Shown in pieces: positions 1 through 7,977 of a DNA stretch of 64,000 bases. Origin of the DNA: Pelagibius sp048268885 (GTDB lineage: Bacteria > Pseudomonadota > Alphaproteobacteria > Kiloniellales > Kiloniellaceae). Every line of letters begins with the position of its first letter. Position 1 is the stretch's first letter. The notes beneath the pieces are model-generated. The model searched no databases, was not told the DNA's origin, and saw only the letters and a program-made list of their open reading frames with translations. The DNA is taken from positions 50,980-114,979 of the forward strand of contig JBLWUP010000015.1 of NCBI GenBank assembly GCA_048268885.1. The letters are read 5' to 3'. Position numbers and translations under genes: made by a program.

Positions 1-75
1 GGCGAGGATGGACGCCGGCTCCGGCGGTCCGCCGCGGGTCGGTTTGCGCGCGAAGATGTCGGATACCTTGGCCAT
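1..75 (-). CDS. ntrB: Nitrogen regulation sensor kinase NtrB, N-terminal fragment (cut by window edge)
   Basis: Only the first 25 codons are inside the window, reading MAKVSDIFARKPTRGG and onward. The start ATG shares one base with the dusB stop (TGATG), so it is the next gene in the dusB operon. In alphaproteobacteria dusB (nifR3) is normally followed by ntrB-ntrC, where NtrB is the histidine kinase that phosphorylates NtrC under nitrogen limitation. The identity therefore rests on position and one-base coupling; no PAS or kinase motif is visible in so short a piece. Confidence 0.7.
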   Translation of the reverse strand, partial: MAKVSDIFARKPTRGGPPEPASILA

Positions 76-1103
76 CAGGCGGCGACCTTATCGGTGACGG
101 GCATATCGGTGGCGGGCTTATCAGTGTCGGGGGCGACGAGCGCGCGGATCATCTGCTTGACCTGCTCGGGATCGTCTTCGCGGTTCATGCGCGCGCGGAA
201 CTCCGCCGCGCCGTCCCAACCCTTGGCGTACCAGCCGAGGTGTTTGCGCGCGATGCGCACGCCGTGGCGGCGGCCATAGTGCGCCAGCAGCGCCTCGTAA
301 TGTTCGATCATGACGGCGAGGCGGCGCTCCGGCGCCGGGTCGGGCGTGCGGGTGCCGTCCTTCAGGTAGTCCATGACCTGGCGCAGGAACCAGGGACGGC
401 CATAGGCCCCCCGGCCGATCATCACGCCGTCGGCGCCCGAGCGCCGCAGCGCCTCGGCCGCGTCCTCGACCGTGACGATATCGCCGTTGACCACGACCGG
501 CAGGCTGACCGCCTGCTTCACCTGGCGCACGAAGTGCCAGTCCGCTTCCCCGGCGTACTTCTGGCAGCGGGTGCGGCCGTGCACGGTCAGCATCTGCACG
601 CCGCAATCCTCGGCGACGCGGGCGATTTCCGGCGCGTTGCGGTTTTCCAGATTCCAGCCGGTGCGCATCTTCATGGTCACCGGCAGGTCGACCGCCTTCA
701 CCACCGCCGACATGATGGCGCCGGCAAGGTCAGGCTCCTGCATGATCGCCGAGCCGCAGGCCTTGTTGGTGACCTTCTTGGCCGGGCAGCCGAAGTTGAT
801 GTCGATGACGGCCGCGCCGCGGTCGGCGTTCAGTTTCGCCGCTTCGGCCATGACCTGGGGATCGCTGCCCGCCAGCTGGACCGAAAGAGGGTATTCCGCC
901 GCGCAGTCGCCGGACATCTTGCGGGATTCCTTCACGGACTCCTGCATCTGGCGGATCATGGCATTGCTGGCGATCATCTCGGAGACCACCAGCCCGGCGC
1001 CGAATTGGCGCACCAGCCGGCGGAACGGCTGGTCGGTGACGCCCGACATGGGCGCCAGGATGACCGGCGCTTCAAGGTTCAGCTTGCCGATGGCAATGCC
1101 CAT
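75..1103 (-). CDS. dusB: tRNA-dihydrouridine synthase DusB
   Basis: A 342-residue FMN enzyme that reduces uridine to dihydrouridine in tRNA. The N-terminal APMSGVTD (residues 17-24) is the FMN-binding start of the Dus TIM barrel. INFGCPAKKV carries the catalytic cysteine, C106. MKMRTGW (144-150), VHGRTRCQ (from 174), VVNGDI and GRGAYGRPW (230-238) are the expected barrel motifs. Full length, intact, ATG start. It overlaps the following ntrB by one base, the classic nifR3-ntrBC arrangement, so its transcription is probably tied to nitrogen regulation. Confidence 0.97.
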   Translation of the reverse strand: MGIAIGKLNLEAPVILAPMSGVTDQPFRRLVRQFGAGLVVSEMIASNAMIRQMQESVKESRKMSGDCAAEYPLSVQLAGSDPQVMAEAAKLNADRGAAVIDINFGCPAKKVTNKACGSAIMQEPDLAGAIMSAVVKAVDLPVTMKMRTGWNLENRNAPEIARVAEDCGVQMLTVHGRTRCQKYAGEADWHFVRQVKQAVSLPVVVNGDIVTVEDAAEALRRSGADGVMIGRGAYGRPWFLRQVMDYLKDGTRTPDPAPERRLAVMIEHYEALLAHYGRRHGVRIARKHLGWYAKGWDGAAEFRARMNREDDPEQVKQMIRALVAPDTDKPATDMPVTDKVAA

Positions 1104-1425
1104 CGAAACCCTCAGTTCACGTTGCGGGGCCCAGTTGCGGGGTCAAGTTGCGGGGTCAAGTTGCAGGACTCTCAAACAGCCTCTTTCGTGGGCAGCAAGG
1201 CCGCACACGGCGGAGGATTCTCGGATTGTTGGTGCCCAACCCCATCAGGCGGCCAGATTGATGCACAAAAAATAGGCGTTGTCACGAAAGATCGCCACGT
1301 CGTCTGTCAAAGCGCGAACTGGTTGCTCGAAAAACGGGCAACTTATCGATCCATGGGTATGACAGGTTGAGTTAGGGCCGGGGCTGGCCCGCAAAGGCAG
1401 CAAGTGGGGGCAGGCCAGAAGGGAG
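1104..1425. other. Intergenic region between ypjD-like gene and dusB, with short tandem repeat
   Basis: This 322-base gap holds no convincing gene. Just upstream of dusB, at 1121-1172, lie four 13-base units of the type GTTGCGGGGTCAA; the two central copies are identical and the first and last are degenerate. A weak inverted repeat GGGCC...GGCCC lies near 1377-1392. The dusB-ntrB promoter should lie in this gap, but no clear -35/-10 pair was recognised. Confidence 0.5.
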
Positions 1426-2226
1426 TTAGGCCAGCAGGATATCGGTGACGAATTTCACGCCCAGATAGCCCAGCGTGAGCAGCAGGTAGGCGACAAGGAC
1501 GACCCGCGCCGCGCGGCGGCCCCGCAGTCCGCTGCGGTAGTGCAGCAGCAGCAGCGCGCCGATCACCAGGAACGCCAGGACCGAAAGCAGGGTCTTGTGA
1601 TTGAAGGTGAAGATCTCACCGGAAGTCACGTAGAGCTCCGAGATCCCCGTGGCGATGCCCAGGCCGAGGATGACCTCCCCCGCCGCCAGCAGACGCACCT
1701 CCAGGCGCTCGGCATCGGCGACGGAAGGCAACATGCGGGTGAAGGCGTTGGGGGTGCGCCGCTTCAAGGCGCGTTCCTGGACGAAGACGGCCGAACTGGC
1801 CACCGCGGCCAGGGTGCAAAGCGCATAGGTCGCGACGGAAATGGCGATGTGCGCGAGGAGCCAGCCGTCCGGCGTGCCGATCAGCGGCTCCGGCCCCGTC
1901 AGCAGCCCGAAGGCGGTGGCCAACGCACCGAGAATCAGCAGGTAGGGCAGCAGCAGAGGCGCCAGGCGCGCCGCTTCGCGGCTCAGCATCACCAGGAGAC
2001 CGAACATGCCGAGCGCCACCGCCACGGCGAGCCACAGCGCCGTCGGCAGCCCTGTCTGCCACTGCGCGCCGATGGACACGATGCTGAGCGCTGAGGTGCC
2101 CGCCAGTGCCGCCCCAAGCAGCAGCCAGAAGACGGCATCCGCGCGCGCCGCGTGCCGCACGAAGGGCAGCAGGGCGGCGGGCAGCAGCGAAGCCAGGGCG
2201 GAGAGCGACAAAACCATGCTATTCAT
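1426..2226 (-). CDS. YpjD/CcsA-like cytochrome c assembly family membrane protein
   Basis: A 266-residue polytopic inner-membrane protein with about eight hydrophobic segments. It resembles the heme-handling CcmC/CcsA family in its short YpjD form. LLAHIAISVATYAL carries a conserved histidine in a membrane helix, followed later by FNHKTLLSVLAF and a C-terminal LHYRSGLRGRRAARV, where YpjD proteins have a very similar run. YpjD-like proteins are linked to cytochrome maturation or metal transport, but the exact substrate is not settled. The gene is divergent from ispDF and is not part of the usual dusB-ispDF junction, so it is probably a local insertion. Confidence 0.75.
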   Translation of the reverse strand: MNSMVLSLSALASLLPAALLPFVRHAARADAVFWLLLGAALAGTSALSIVSIGAQWQTGLPTALWLAVAVALGMFGLLVMLSREAARLAPLLLPYLLILGALATAFGLLTGPEPLIGTPDGWLLAHIAISVATYALCTLAAVASSAVFVQERALKRRTPNAFTRMLPSVADAERLEVRLLAAGEVILGLGIATGISELYVTSGEIFTFNHKTLLSVLAFLVIGALLLLHYRSGLRGRRAARVVLVAYLLLTLGYLGVKFVTDILLA

Positions 2227-2315
2227 GACGCCCTATATATCACCTCTTGGCCGCGCTACCAGGGGCCTCTAGTCTCGCGGCGAACAACTAGACCGGAACT
2301 GCGGAGTCCCGCGAC

Positions 2316-3488
2316 TTGACGAAGACCGTTGCGCTGATCGTCGCCGCCGGCCGCGGCCAGCGCTTTGGCGGCGGCCTGCCCAAGCAGTACGTGAGCCTGG
2401 CCGGGGCGCCGCTGCTGCGCCATACCCTGCTGGCCTTCACGGCGGATCCCGAGGTGAGCCGGGTGCGCGCGGTGATCCACCCCGACGACCGTGATCTCTA
2501 CGATGCCGCCGCGCAAGGGCTCGAGCTGGACGCGCCGGTCGCCGGCGGCGCCAACCGCCAGGAATCGGTGCTGCGCGGCCTGGAGAGCCTCGCCGAGGCG
2601 CCCCCCGAGCGGGTGCTGATCCACGACGGGGCACGCCCTTTCGTCTCCGGCGCAGTGATCGGCCGGGTGCTGGCGGCGCTGGACAAATCGGCCGGGGCCA
2701 TTGCCGCCCTGCCGGTCGTCGATACCCTGAAACGCGGCAGCGGCGGAGTCATTGAGGGCACCCAGGACCGCGCGGGCCTGTGGGGCGCGCAGACGCCGCA
2801 GGGATTCCGCTACGGCGAGATCCTGGCGGCCCACCGCCAGGCGGCGGGCGAGGAACTGACCGACGACGCGGCCGTGGCCGAACGCGCCGGGCTTGCGGTG
2901 GCGCTGGTGGAAGGCAGCCGGGAGAATATCAAGGTGACATCCCAGGACGATCTGAAGACGGCGGAGCGCTGGCTGCGCGGCGGCGCGGACCAGGCGGGCG
3001 CGGAAACGCGGGTCGGCCAGGGCTTCGACGTGCACGCCTTCGGCCCCGGCGACCATGTGACTCTCTGCGGCCTGCGGATCGACCACGACGCCGGGCTGGT
3101 CGGCCACTCCGACGCCGACGTCGGTCTGCACGCTCTTACCGACGCCCTCCTCGGCGCGCTCGGCGCCGGCGACATCGGCAGCCATTTCCCGCCCAGCGAT
3201 CCGCAGTGGCAAGGCGCGGACTCCGGCAAGTTCATCCGCCACGCGCGCGACCTCGTCACGGCGCGCGGCGGCCGCATCCTGCATCTCGACGTGACCCTGG
3301 TCTGCGAGCGGCCCAAGGTCGGACCGCACCGCGCGGCCATGGTGGCCCGGGTCGCCGACCTGCTGGACCTGCCGGCGGAGCGCGTCAGCGTGAAGGCGAC
3401 CACCACCGAAAAGCTCGGCTTTACCGGACGCGGCGAAGGCATCGCCGCCCAGGCCGTCGCAACCATTAGCCTGCCTGCCGCGTTGTAG
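2316..3488 (+). CDS. ispDF: Bifunctional IspD/IspF of the MEP isoprenoid pathway
   Basis: A 390-residue fusion of 2-C-methyl-D-erythritol 4-phosphate cytidylyltransferase (IspD, residues 1-225) and MEcPP synthase (IspF, about 231-390). IspD shows the CTP-binding GRGQRFGGGLPKQY (12-25) and HDGARPFV (103-110). IspF shows the zinc ligands D238 and H240 in GFDVH and H272 in LHALTDA. The start is TTG at 2316, supported by GGAG nine bases upstream; no better ATG exists before the GRGQRFGG loop. The fusion is common in alphaproteobacteria. Dxr, two steps earlier in the same pathway, lies at the far end of the window. Confidence 0.97.
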   Translation: MTKTVALIVAAGRGQRFGGGLPKQYVSLAGAPLLRHTLLAFTADPEVSRVRAVIHPDDRDLYDAAAQGLELDAPVAGGANRQESVLRGLESLAEAPPERVLIHDGARPFVSGAVIGRVLAALDKSAGAIAALPVVDTLKRGSGGVIEGTQDRAGLWGAQTPQGFRYGEILAAHRQAAGEELTDDAAVAERAGLAVALVEGSRENIKVTSQDDLKTAERWLRGGADQAGAETRVGQGFDVHAFGPGDHVTLCGLRIDHDAGLVGHSDADVGLHALTDALLGALGAGDIGSHFPPSDPQWQGADSGKFIRHARDLVTARGGRILHLDVTLVCERPKVGPHRAAMVARVADLLDLPAERVSVKATTTEKLGFTGRGEGIAAQAVATISLPAAL

Positions 3489-3492
3489 CGCC

Positions 3493-3984
3493 ATGTCCGC
3501 TCCCTCCCCCTGGCTGCCATCTTCCTTGCTGGCCACCTGGTTCGGCTCCGGCCTGCTGCCGAGAGCGCCCGGCACCTGGGGGTCGCTGGCCGCCCTGCCC
3601 TTCGGCTGGCTGCTGTTCACCCTGACGGGCCCCCTGGGGCTGCTGGCGGCGACGGCGGCGGTCTTCGTCGTTGGACTCTGGGCGGCGCACAGCTACGAGA
3701 AGGTCGCCGCCATCAAGGATCCGGGGGCCATCGTCATCGACGAGGTCGCGGGGCAATGGCTGACCATCGTCGCGGCGGGGCTCGGCTCCGAGGGACTGAC
3801 GCTGCCCGGCCTTCTGTTGGCCTTCCTGTTTTTCCGCATCTTCGACGTGGCCAAGCCCTGGCCGGTCGGCTGGGCCGACCGTCACCTGAAGGGCGCCTTC
3901 GGTATCATGGCCGACGACATCATCGCGGGGATCTATGCGGCGGCGGCGGTGTACGGGCTCCTGCTGCTCTGGGAGAGAATGTAG
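3493..3984 (+). CDS. pgpA: Phosphatidylglycerophosphatase A
   Basis: A 163-residue membrane enzyme removing phosphate from phosphatidylglycerol phosphate. ATWFGSGLLPRAPGTWGSL near the N-terminus, DPGAIVIDEVAGQW, FFRIFDVAKPWPV and the C-terminal GIMADDIIAGIYAA are hallmarks of PgpA. It begins four bases after ispDF and its TAG stop overlaps the GTG start of pncC by one base, so the three genes form a tight operon. Confidence 0.95.
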   Translation: MSAPSPWLPSSLLATWFGSGLLPRAPGTWGSLAALPFGWLLFTLTGPLGLLAATAAVFVVGLWAAHSYEKVAAIKDPGAIVIDEVAGQWLTIVAAGLGSEGLTLPGLLLAFLFFRIFDVAKPWPVGWADRHLKGAFGIMADDIIAGIYAAAAVYGLLLLWERM

Positions 3985-4478
3985 TGTTCGACGATCTGCT
4001 GCTGCAGCAGGCGGAAAATATCCTCGCGCTCTATCGCGAGGCCGGCAAACGGCTGGCGACCGCGGAGTCCTGCACCGGCGGACTGATCGCCGGCTGCCTG
4101 ACCGAAATCGCCGGCTCGTCGGATGTGGTCGACCGCGGCTTCGTCACCTATTCCAACGACGCCAAGACGGAAATGCTCGGCGTCTCGCCGGCTTTGCTGG
4201 AACATCCCGGCCCGGGCGCGGTCAGCGCCGAGGTGGCGGTGGCCATGGCCAAGGGCGCGCTGGAGAAGTCGCAGGCCGACGTGACCGTCTCGGCGACCGG
4301 CATCGCCGGGCCCGGCGGCGCCACCGAAGACAAGCCGGTCGGCCTGGTCTATCTCGGCTGGGCGATGCGCGGCGGTACGGCCCAGGCGTTGCACCACGTC
4401 TTCCCCGGCGATCGCGCGGCGGTCCGCCTGGCGACGGTGCGCGAGGCGCTGCGCGTCTTTCAGGAGGCCTTGAGCTAG
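3984..4478 (+). CDS. pncC: Nicotinamide-nucleotide amidohydrolase (CinA C-terminal domain protein)
   Basis: A 164-residue stand-alone CinA C-terminal domain, which deamidates NMN to nicotinate mononucleotide in pyridine nucleotide recycling. AESCTGGLIAG (about 22-32) and the GIAGPGGATEDKPVGLV stretch (about 110-126) are diagnostic. The open frame extends upstream into pgpA, but the GTG at 3984, overlapping the pgpA stop by one base, gives the length normal for this family. It lacks the N-terminal molybdopterin-binding-like domain of full-length CinA, which is usual in alphaproteobacteria. Confidence 0.93.
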   Translation: MFDDLLLQQAENILALYREAGKRLATAESCTGGLIAGCLTEIAGSSDVVDRGFVTYSNDAKTEMLGVSPALLEHPGPGAVSAEVAVAMAKGALEKSQADVTVSATGIAGPGGATEDKPVGLVYLGWAMRGGTAQALHHVFPGDRAAVRLATVREALRVFQEALS

Positions 4479-5204
4479 GTGCTGCCGCCCCGTCTGCCCT
4501 CCTTGCCACCTTCGCCGGTGCGTCTTCGCGATCTGCTGCTGCTGGCCGTTCTGGTGGTGGTCAGCGTTTTCGCTATTCCCCTCGTCATCACCATCGTCGC
4601 GCCGCAGGCCAAGCTCACGGGCCTGGTGCCCGTCATCGGGCTCTTCGTCGGCCAGTCCGTGCTGATGCTGTTCTTCACCTGGCTGGCGGTCCTGCGCCCG
4701 CATGGCCTGCGTCTGGCCGACATCGGCCTGCGTTCGACTTATCAGGGCTGGTACCGCATCGCCGTGGCGGTCGGGCTCATCAGCATGCCGCTGGTGTCCC
4801 TGGTCAACATCGGGGTCCAATCTCTGCTCGGCGAAGCCATCGAGAACCCGCAGATGCAGGCCCTGGCCCCGGAAGGCTTCAGTTGGGCCAGCCTGCTCGT
4901 CATGCTGGCGCTCGTCGGTGTTCTGGTCCCCTTCATCGAGGAGGTCATCTTCCGGGGGCTGCTGCTGGGCTGGCTGCTGAAGCACCTGCGCTTCGTCTAT
5001 GCCGCGCCGCTCAGCGCGGTGATCTTCAGCATGGCGCACGGCCTGCCCCAATTGATGCCGGCCTTGGCGGTGATGGGCCTGATCCTCGCCACCATCGCCT
5101 ACCGCAGCGGGTCACTCTGGCCGTCCATCATCGTGCACGGCGTCTTCAACAGCGTGATGACCATCACCCTCTATGCCGGGCTGGCCGGCGGCGAAGGCTT
5201 CTGA
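4479..5204 (+). CDS. CPBP family intramembrane glutamic endopeptidase (CAAX protease-like)
   Basis: A 241-residue membrane protein of the CPBP/Abi family. It starts at GTG directly after the pncC stop, so it is probably cotranscribed. Several hydrophobic helices are present; the active-site set is complete: EEVIFRG (E154, E155, R159), SMAHG (H187) and VHGVFNS (H220, N224). Members include prenyl-protein processing and bacteriocin self-immunity proteins; nothing here says which substrate is cut. No bacteriocin-like peptide was seen beside it. A start further downstream cannot be excluded. Confidence 0.9.
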   Translation: MLPPRLPSLPPSPVRLRDLLLLAVLVVVSVFAIPLVITIVAPQAKLTGLVPVIGLFVGQSVLMLFFTWLAVLRPHGLRLADIGLRSTYQGWYRIAVAVGLISMPLVSLVNIGVQSLLGEAIENPQMQALAPEGFSWASLLVMLALVGVLVPFIEEVIFRGLLLGWLLKHLRFVYAAPLSAVIFSMAHGLPQLMPALAVMGLILATIAYRSGSLWPSIIVHGVFNSVMTITLYAGLAGGEGF

Positions 5205-5211
5205 ACGGCTT

Positions 5212-5520
5212 TTAGTCCAGCCCCTCTTCCGCCGGCGCGTCTTCATCCTGGCAAAGGTGCTGCTGCAGGGCGGCCAGCATCGCCTCGTCCCCGCCCTCGC
5301 CGCGCTGCAGGCTGGCGATGGCCGCGTGTCGTGTCCGGACGGCGTGGTCGACGCACCAGCCTTCCATCAGCTTGATCAGAACGCGCGTCGAGCGCGCGGT
5401 TGTGCGGGAGGCGTCGCCCTGCCGTTCCTGTTCCCGGACGACGGCTTCGAGACGCCGTGCGGCCTGTAGCATCGCGCAGATCGGCTCTCCGCCCCGCTCT
5501 TCAATTTGACGTCGTTCCAC
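5212..5520 (-). CDS. Small hypothetical protein, unknown function
   Basis: A 102-residue protein from a GTG at 5520, which has an AGAAGGA purine-rich stretch upstream; a longer frame to 5616 has a proline/arginine-rich N-terminus that looks non-coding. The product is soluble and strongly charged, with a helical middle (residues 15-65) and an acidic C-terminus rich in Asp and Glu. It converges on the CPBP gene with a seven-base gap. I do not recognise the family, and it could still be a chance open frame in GC-rich DNA. Confidence 0.5.
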   Translation of the reverse strand: MERRQIEERGGEPICAMLQAARRLEAVVREQERQGDASRTTARSTRVLIKLMEGWCVDHAVRTRHAAIASLQRGEGGDEAMLAALQQHLCQDEDAPAEEGLD

Positions 5521-5888
5521 TTCCTGGTCCTTCTGCTTCGGGCATGGATCCCTCCGCAGCCGGTATGGGGGCCGGCATGGGGCCGGCGTAGAGCCGCGGG
5601 AGCCATCGCCGGACAATACGGGAAAGGACGCGTCGGACTTAAGGCTGTAACGCGTGGTAACGGCCGCACAGCGTGCTTCGTCGCCACCAATTCGCGGGCG
5701 GCGCGAACCCCTTGCCGCGCGCGCGCTCGTTAATCACACAATCGTCGAGCGAATGAAAGTTGCTGGAATCGCGGCTTCGCACTATCGTAGGATTGTTTTC
5801 TTTCACGTATTGAACTCCGCCGGATTTATTGAGCCTCGGGTTGAGGCACCATGGGCGCGCAAGCGCACTGTCGGGATGTACGGCAGGT
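5521..5888. other. Divergent intergenic region upstream of the TPR regulator gene
   Basis: This 368-base gap lies between two divergent genes and has no supported coding frame. From about 5730 it becomes relatively AT-rich, as expected of a promoter. A small hairpin, GCCTC-GGGTT-GAGGC (5833-5847), sits 41 bases before the ATG of the downstream gene. An in-frame TTG at 5829 falls on this hairpin and is unlikely to be the start. Confidence 0.45.
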
Positions 5889-7652
5889 ATGACAGCACCG
5901 CCGGAATACGATGAAGAGTACTGTCGCGCGGCCATGAGCGCCCTCGGGGCGCTGATCGAAAGCGGCGTTCTCGGCGAGACCTCACGGCTGCGCCAGCTTC
6001 TGCGCTACCTCGTCATCGAGGAACTGGAAGGGCGCGGCGAGCGGCTGAAAGCCTATTCCATTGCGACGGATGTCTTCGGCCGCGGGGACGACTTCGACCC
6101 GGGAACGGACAGCATCGTACGCGTCGAGGTCCACCGCCTGAGGCAGGCGCTGGAGCACTACTACGTCACCACGGGCGTCGGCGACCGGGTCCGGATCGAG
6201 GTGCCCAAAGGCACTTACCGCCCCGTGATTACGGCCGTCGCGGCGCAGGAAGCCGGGGCCGGATCCGCACCGGAGGCGGTGTCTGCTGCGCGCCGGCGGC
6301 CGGTCCTTTCCGCCCGCGGGCGGTTGGGATGGCTGGCGGCGGCTCTGGCGGTGCTGTTGATCGCCGGGGCCGGGATTTGGGTCCTGGCGGCGCGCTACGG
6401 GGCCGCACCCGGCTCAAGCGACAAGGACGAACCGTACCGTATCGCCCTGCAAGTTCTGCCTTTTGCGGCCTTGTCCGACGGCGAGCCGCCGGAGGACCTG
6501 GCGATCAGCCTGCGTGAAGAGGTGATCACCGGCCTTTCCCGGATCAAGGCGCTGACGGTGGTGGTCAGCGACAGCGAGCTGGGCGTACGTACGCCCGCCG
6601 CCGGCCCGGTTACCCGCGACGAACTGGGTATCGGCTACGTCGTGCGCGGCAGCGTGCAGCGGTTCGGCGGCGCGACGCGCGTCGTCATGCAACTGATCGA
6701 GGCACGTTCCGGCAGCCTGCTCTGGGCGCAGTCCTACAAGCAGTCCGGCGACAGCGGCGAGGCGGCCCGAGATCAGTTCATCGCCACCATCATCTCCGAG
6801 CTCCGGCCGCACATCTTCGATGCCGCCAAACGCGTCCTGGAACCGCAGGACCCCGACTCCCTGACCGCCTGGGAGCTCTACATCCAATCCACCTGGGTGC
6901 CCGGCGCGGCGACGAGCTCGCTGGCCTGGGAAGAGCAGCGTATCGCCCTGGCCGAACGGGCCCTGGCATTGCGTCCGGATTTCGGCCAGGCCCATTCGGT
7001 GCTGGCGGACAAGCTGGCCTATCTGGCCAGCATCGATCCGCCCTTCGATACCGCGCAACTGCGCCGGGAAGCGGTGTCCCACGCCCAGCGGGCCCTGGAG
7101 CTGGCACCTGGCGACGCCGACGTCGTGTTCAACGTCTCCGTCTATTACTGGCATATCGGGCGGCTGCGGCAGGCAAGCGACACGACCCGGCGGGTCCTGG
7201 AACTGGATCCCAACCATGCCCTGGCCCGCATGCTGGCCAGCGTCGTCCCCTTCACCTGTGCCGCCCCGCCGCAGGAGGTGCTGCAGAAGGCGGTGGCCTA
7301 TGACACCTCGCTCTCGCCCGACAATCCCATTCGTTGGGTGACCCTCAACTGGATCGCCACCCTCTATATGAACAACGGCAATTTCCAGAGAGCGGCGGAA
7401 GCCGGTCGGCGGTCCCGGCTGATCTTCAGCACGCCGGTCAGCACCCTGCGCCATGCCGCCGTCCTGCACGAGCTCGGCCGGACCGACGAAGCCCTGGCCC
7501 TCGTCGAGGGGCTGCGGAGGAACTGGCCGAACCTCGACCCCCGCCACTACGCCAAGATCACGATCCCCCGGCGCTGCCACGGGGAGCCCGGGGCACAGCT
7601 GCACGGCCGCCTCTTCAACGCCCTGGCCGATGCCGTGGAGGCACAGCCCTGA
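5889..7652 (+). CDS. Transmembrane winged-helix/FlgO-like/TPR regulatory protein
   Basis: A 587-residue protein from ATG 5889 (GGCAGG upstream; the frame also opens at TTG 5829). Residues 1-112 resemble the N-terminal winged-helix-like region of alphaproteobacterial proteins often annotated as adenylate cyclases, with SIVRVEVHRLRQALEHYY and the wing IEVPKGTYRPV. A single membrane helix spans about 147-169. Residues 184-290 look like a FlgO/TolB-N type domain (VLPFAALSDG, YVVRGSVQRFGGATRVV), and 310-580 are TPR-like repeats. No cyclase catalytic domain exists. The topology suggests a CadC-like membrane regulator with an outer TPR sensor; its targets are unknown. Confidence 0.7.
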   Translation: MTAPPEYDEEYCRAAMSALGALIESGVLGETSRLRQLLRYLVIEELEGRGERLKAYSIATDVFGRGDDFDPGTDSIVRVEVHRLRQALEHYYVTTGVGDRVRIEVPKGTYRPVITAVAAQEAGAGSAPEAVSAARRRPVLSARGRLGWLAAALAVLLIAGAGIWVLAARYGAAPGSSDKDEPYRIALQVLPFAALSDGEPPEDLAISLREEVITGLSRIKALTVVVSDSELGVRTPAAGPVTRDELGIGYVVRGSVQRFGGATRVVMQLIEARSGSLLWAQSYKQSGDSGEAARDQFIATIISELRPHIFDAAKRVLEPQDPDSLTAWELYIQSTWVPGAATSSLAWEEQRIALAERALALRPDFGQAHSVLADKLAYLASIDPPFDTAQLRREAVSHAQRALELAPGDADVVFNVSVYYWHIGRLRQASDTTRRVLELDPNHALARMLASVVPFTCAAPPQEVLQKAVAYDTSLSPDNPIRWVTLNWIATLYMNNGNFQRAAEAGRRSRLIFSTPVSTLRHAAVLHELGRTDEALALVEGLRRNWPNLDPRHYAKITIPRRCHGEPGAQLHGRLFNALADAVEAQP

Positions 7653-7977
7653 AGCGGGCGGGCCGTGCCGCGCCCGGCGCCGATTTCGGCGGCGCTTTTC
7701 CAACCCCAACGGTCACACCGAACTTATTGGAATTATTGATTTTAACACCGTTACAACGGTGTTGATACTTACCCCTTGCAGTTCAACCTGCGAGATTGGG
7801 GCGTCGTTGAGGACAGCGACAGGGATGCGGACGCGGGTGCCGGAGAGCGGCCCCCGCCGCGCGACTTTTCACAGCTAAGGCCAGCCACGATCCAATGCCG
7901 CGCCGCTCAGGGCTCGCGCAGGCGGCGGTGGATTTGTTGGGCGAAAGGGGAGCGCAAAGCCAAAGGAATGTAGTGGT
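7653..7977. other. Intergenic region and long leader before the receiver-like gene
   Basis: A 325-base gap after the TPR gene. It holds a palindromic promoter (annotated separately) and then about 200 bases of leader before the next ATG. A 65-codon frame in the leader (7776-7973) has no good ribosome binding site and an arginine-rich, low-complexity product, so it is not called. No terminator with a T tract was found after the TPR gene. Confidence 0.5.
7742..7769 (+). promoter_or_regulatory. Promoter with perfect palindromic operator upstream of receiver-like gene
   Basis: The palindrome AACACCGTTACAACGGTGTT (7744-7763) has perfect 9-base arms with a 2-base spacer. It overlaps a plausible promoter: -35 TTAACA (7742-7747), 16-base spacer, -10 GATACT (7764-7769). 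The spacer is too short for an RNA hairpin and no T tract follows, so a dimeric DNA-binding protein is the likely reader. Which protein binds is unknown. Confidence 0.55.

Noticed and set aside
5829..5888. TTG start 20 codons upstream for the TPR regulator
   Set aside because: It coincides with a small hairpin, lacks a ribosome binding site, and the ATG at 5889 fits the family N-terminus.
7776..7973. 65-codon frame in the leader of the receiver gene
   Set aside because: No ribosome binding site and an arginine-rich, unstructured product; it fits untranslated leader better.
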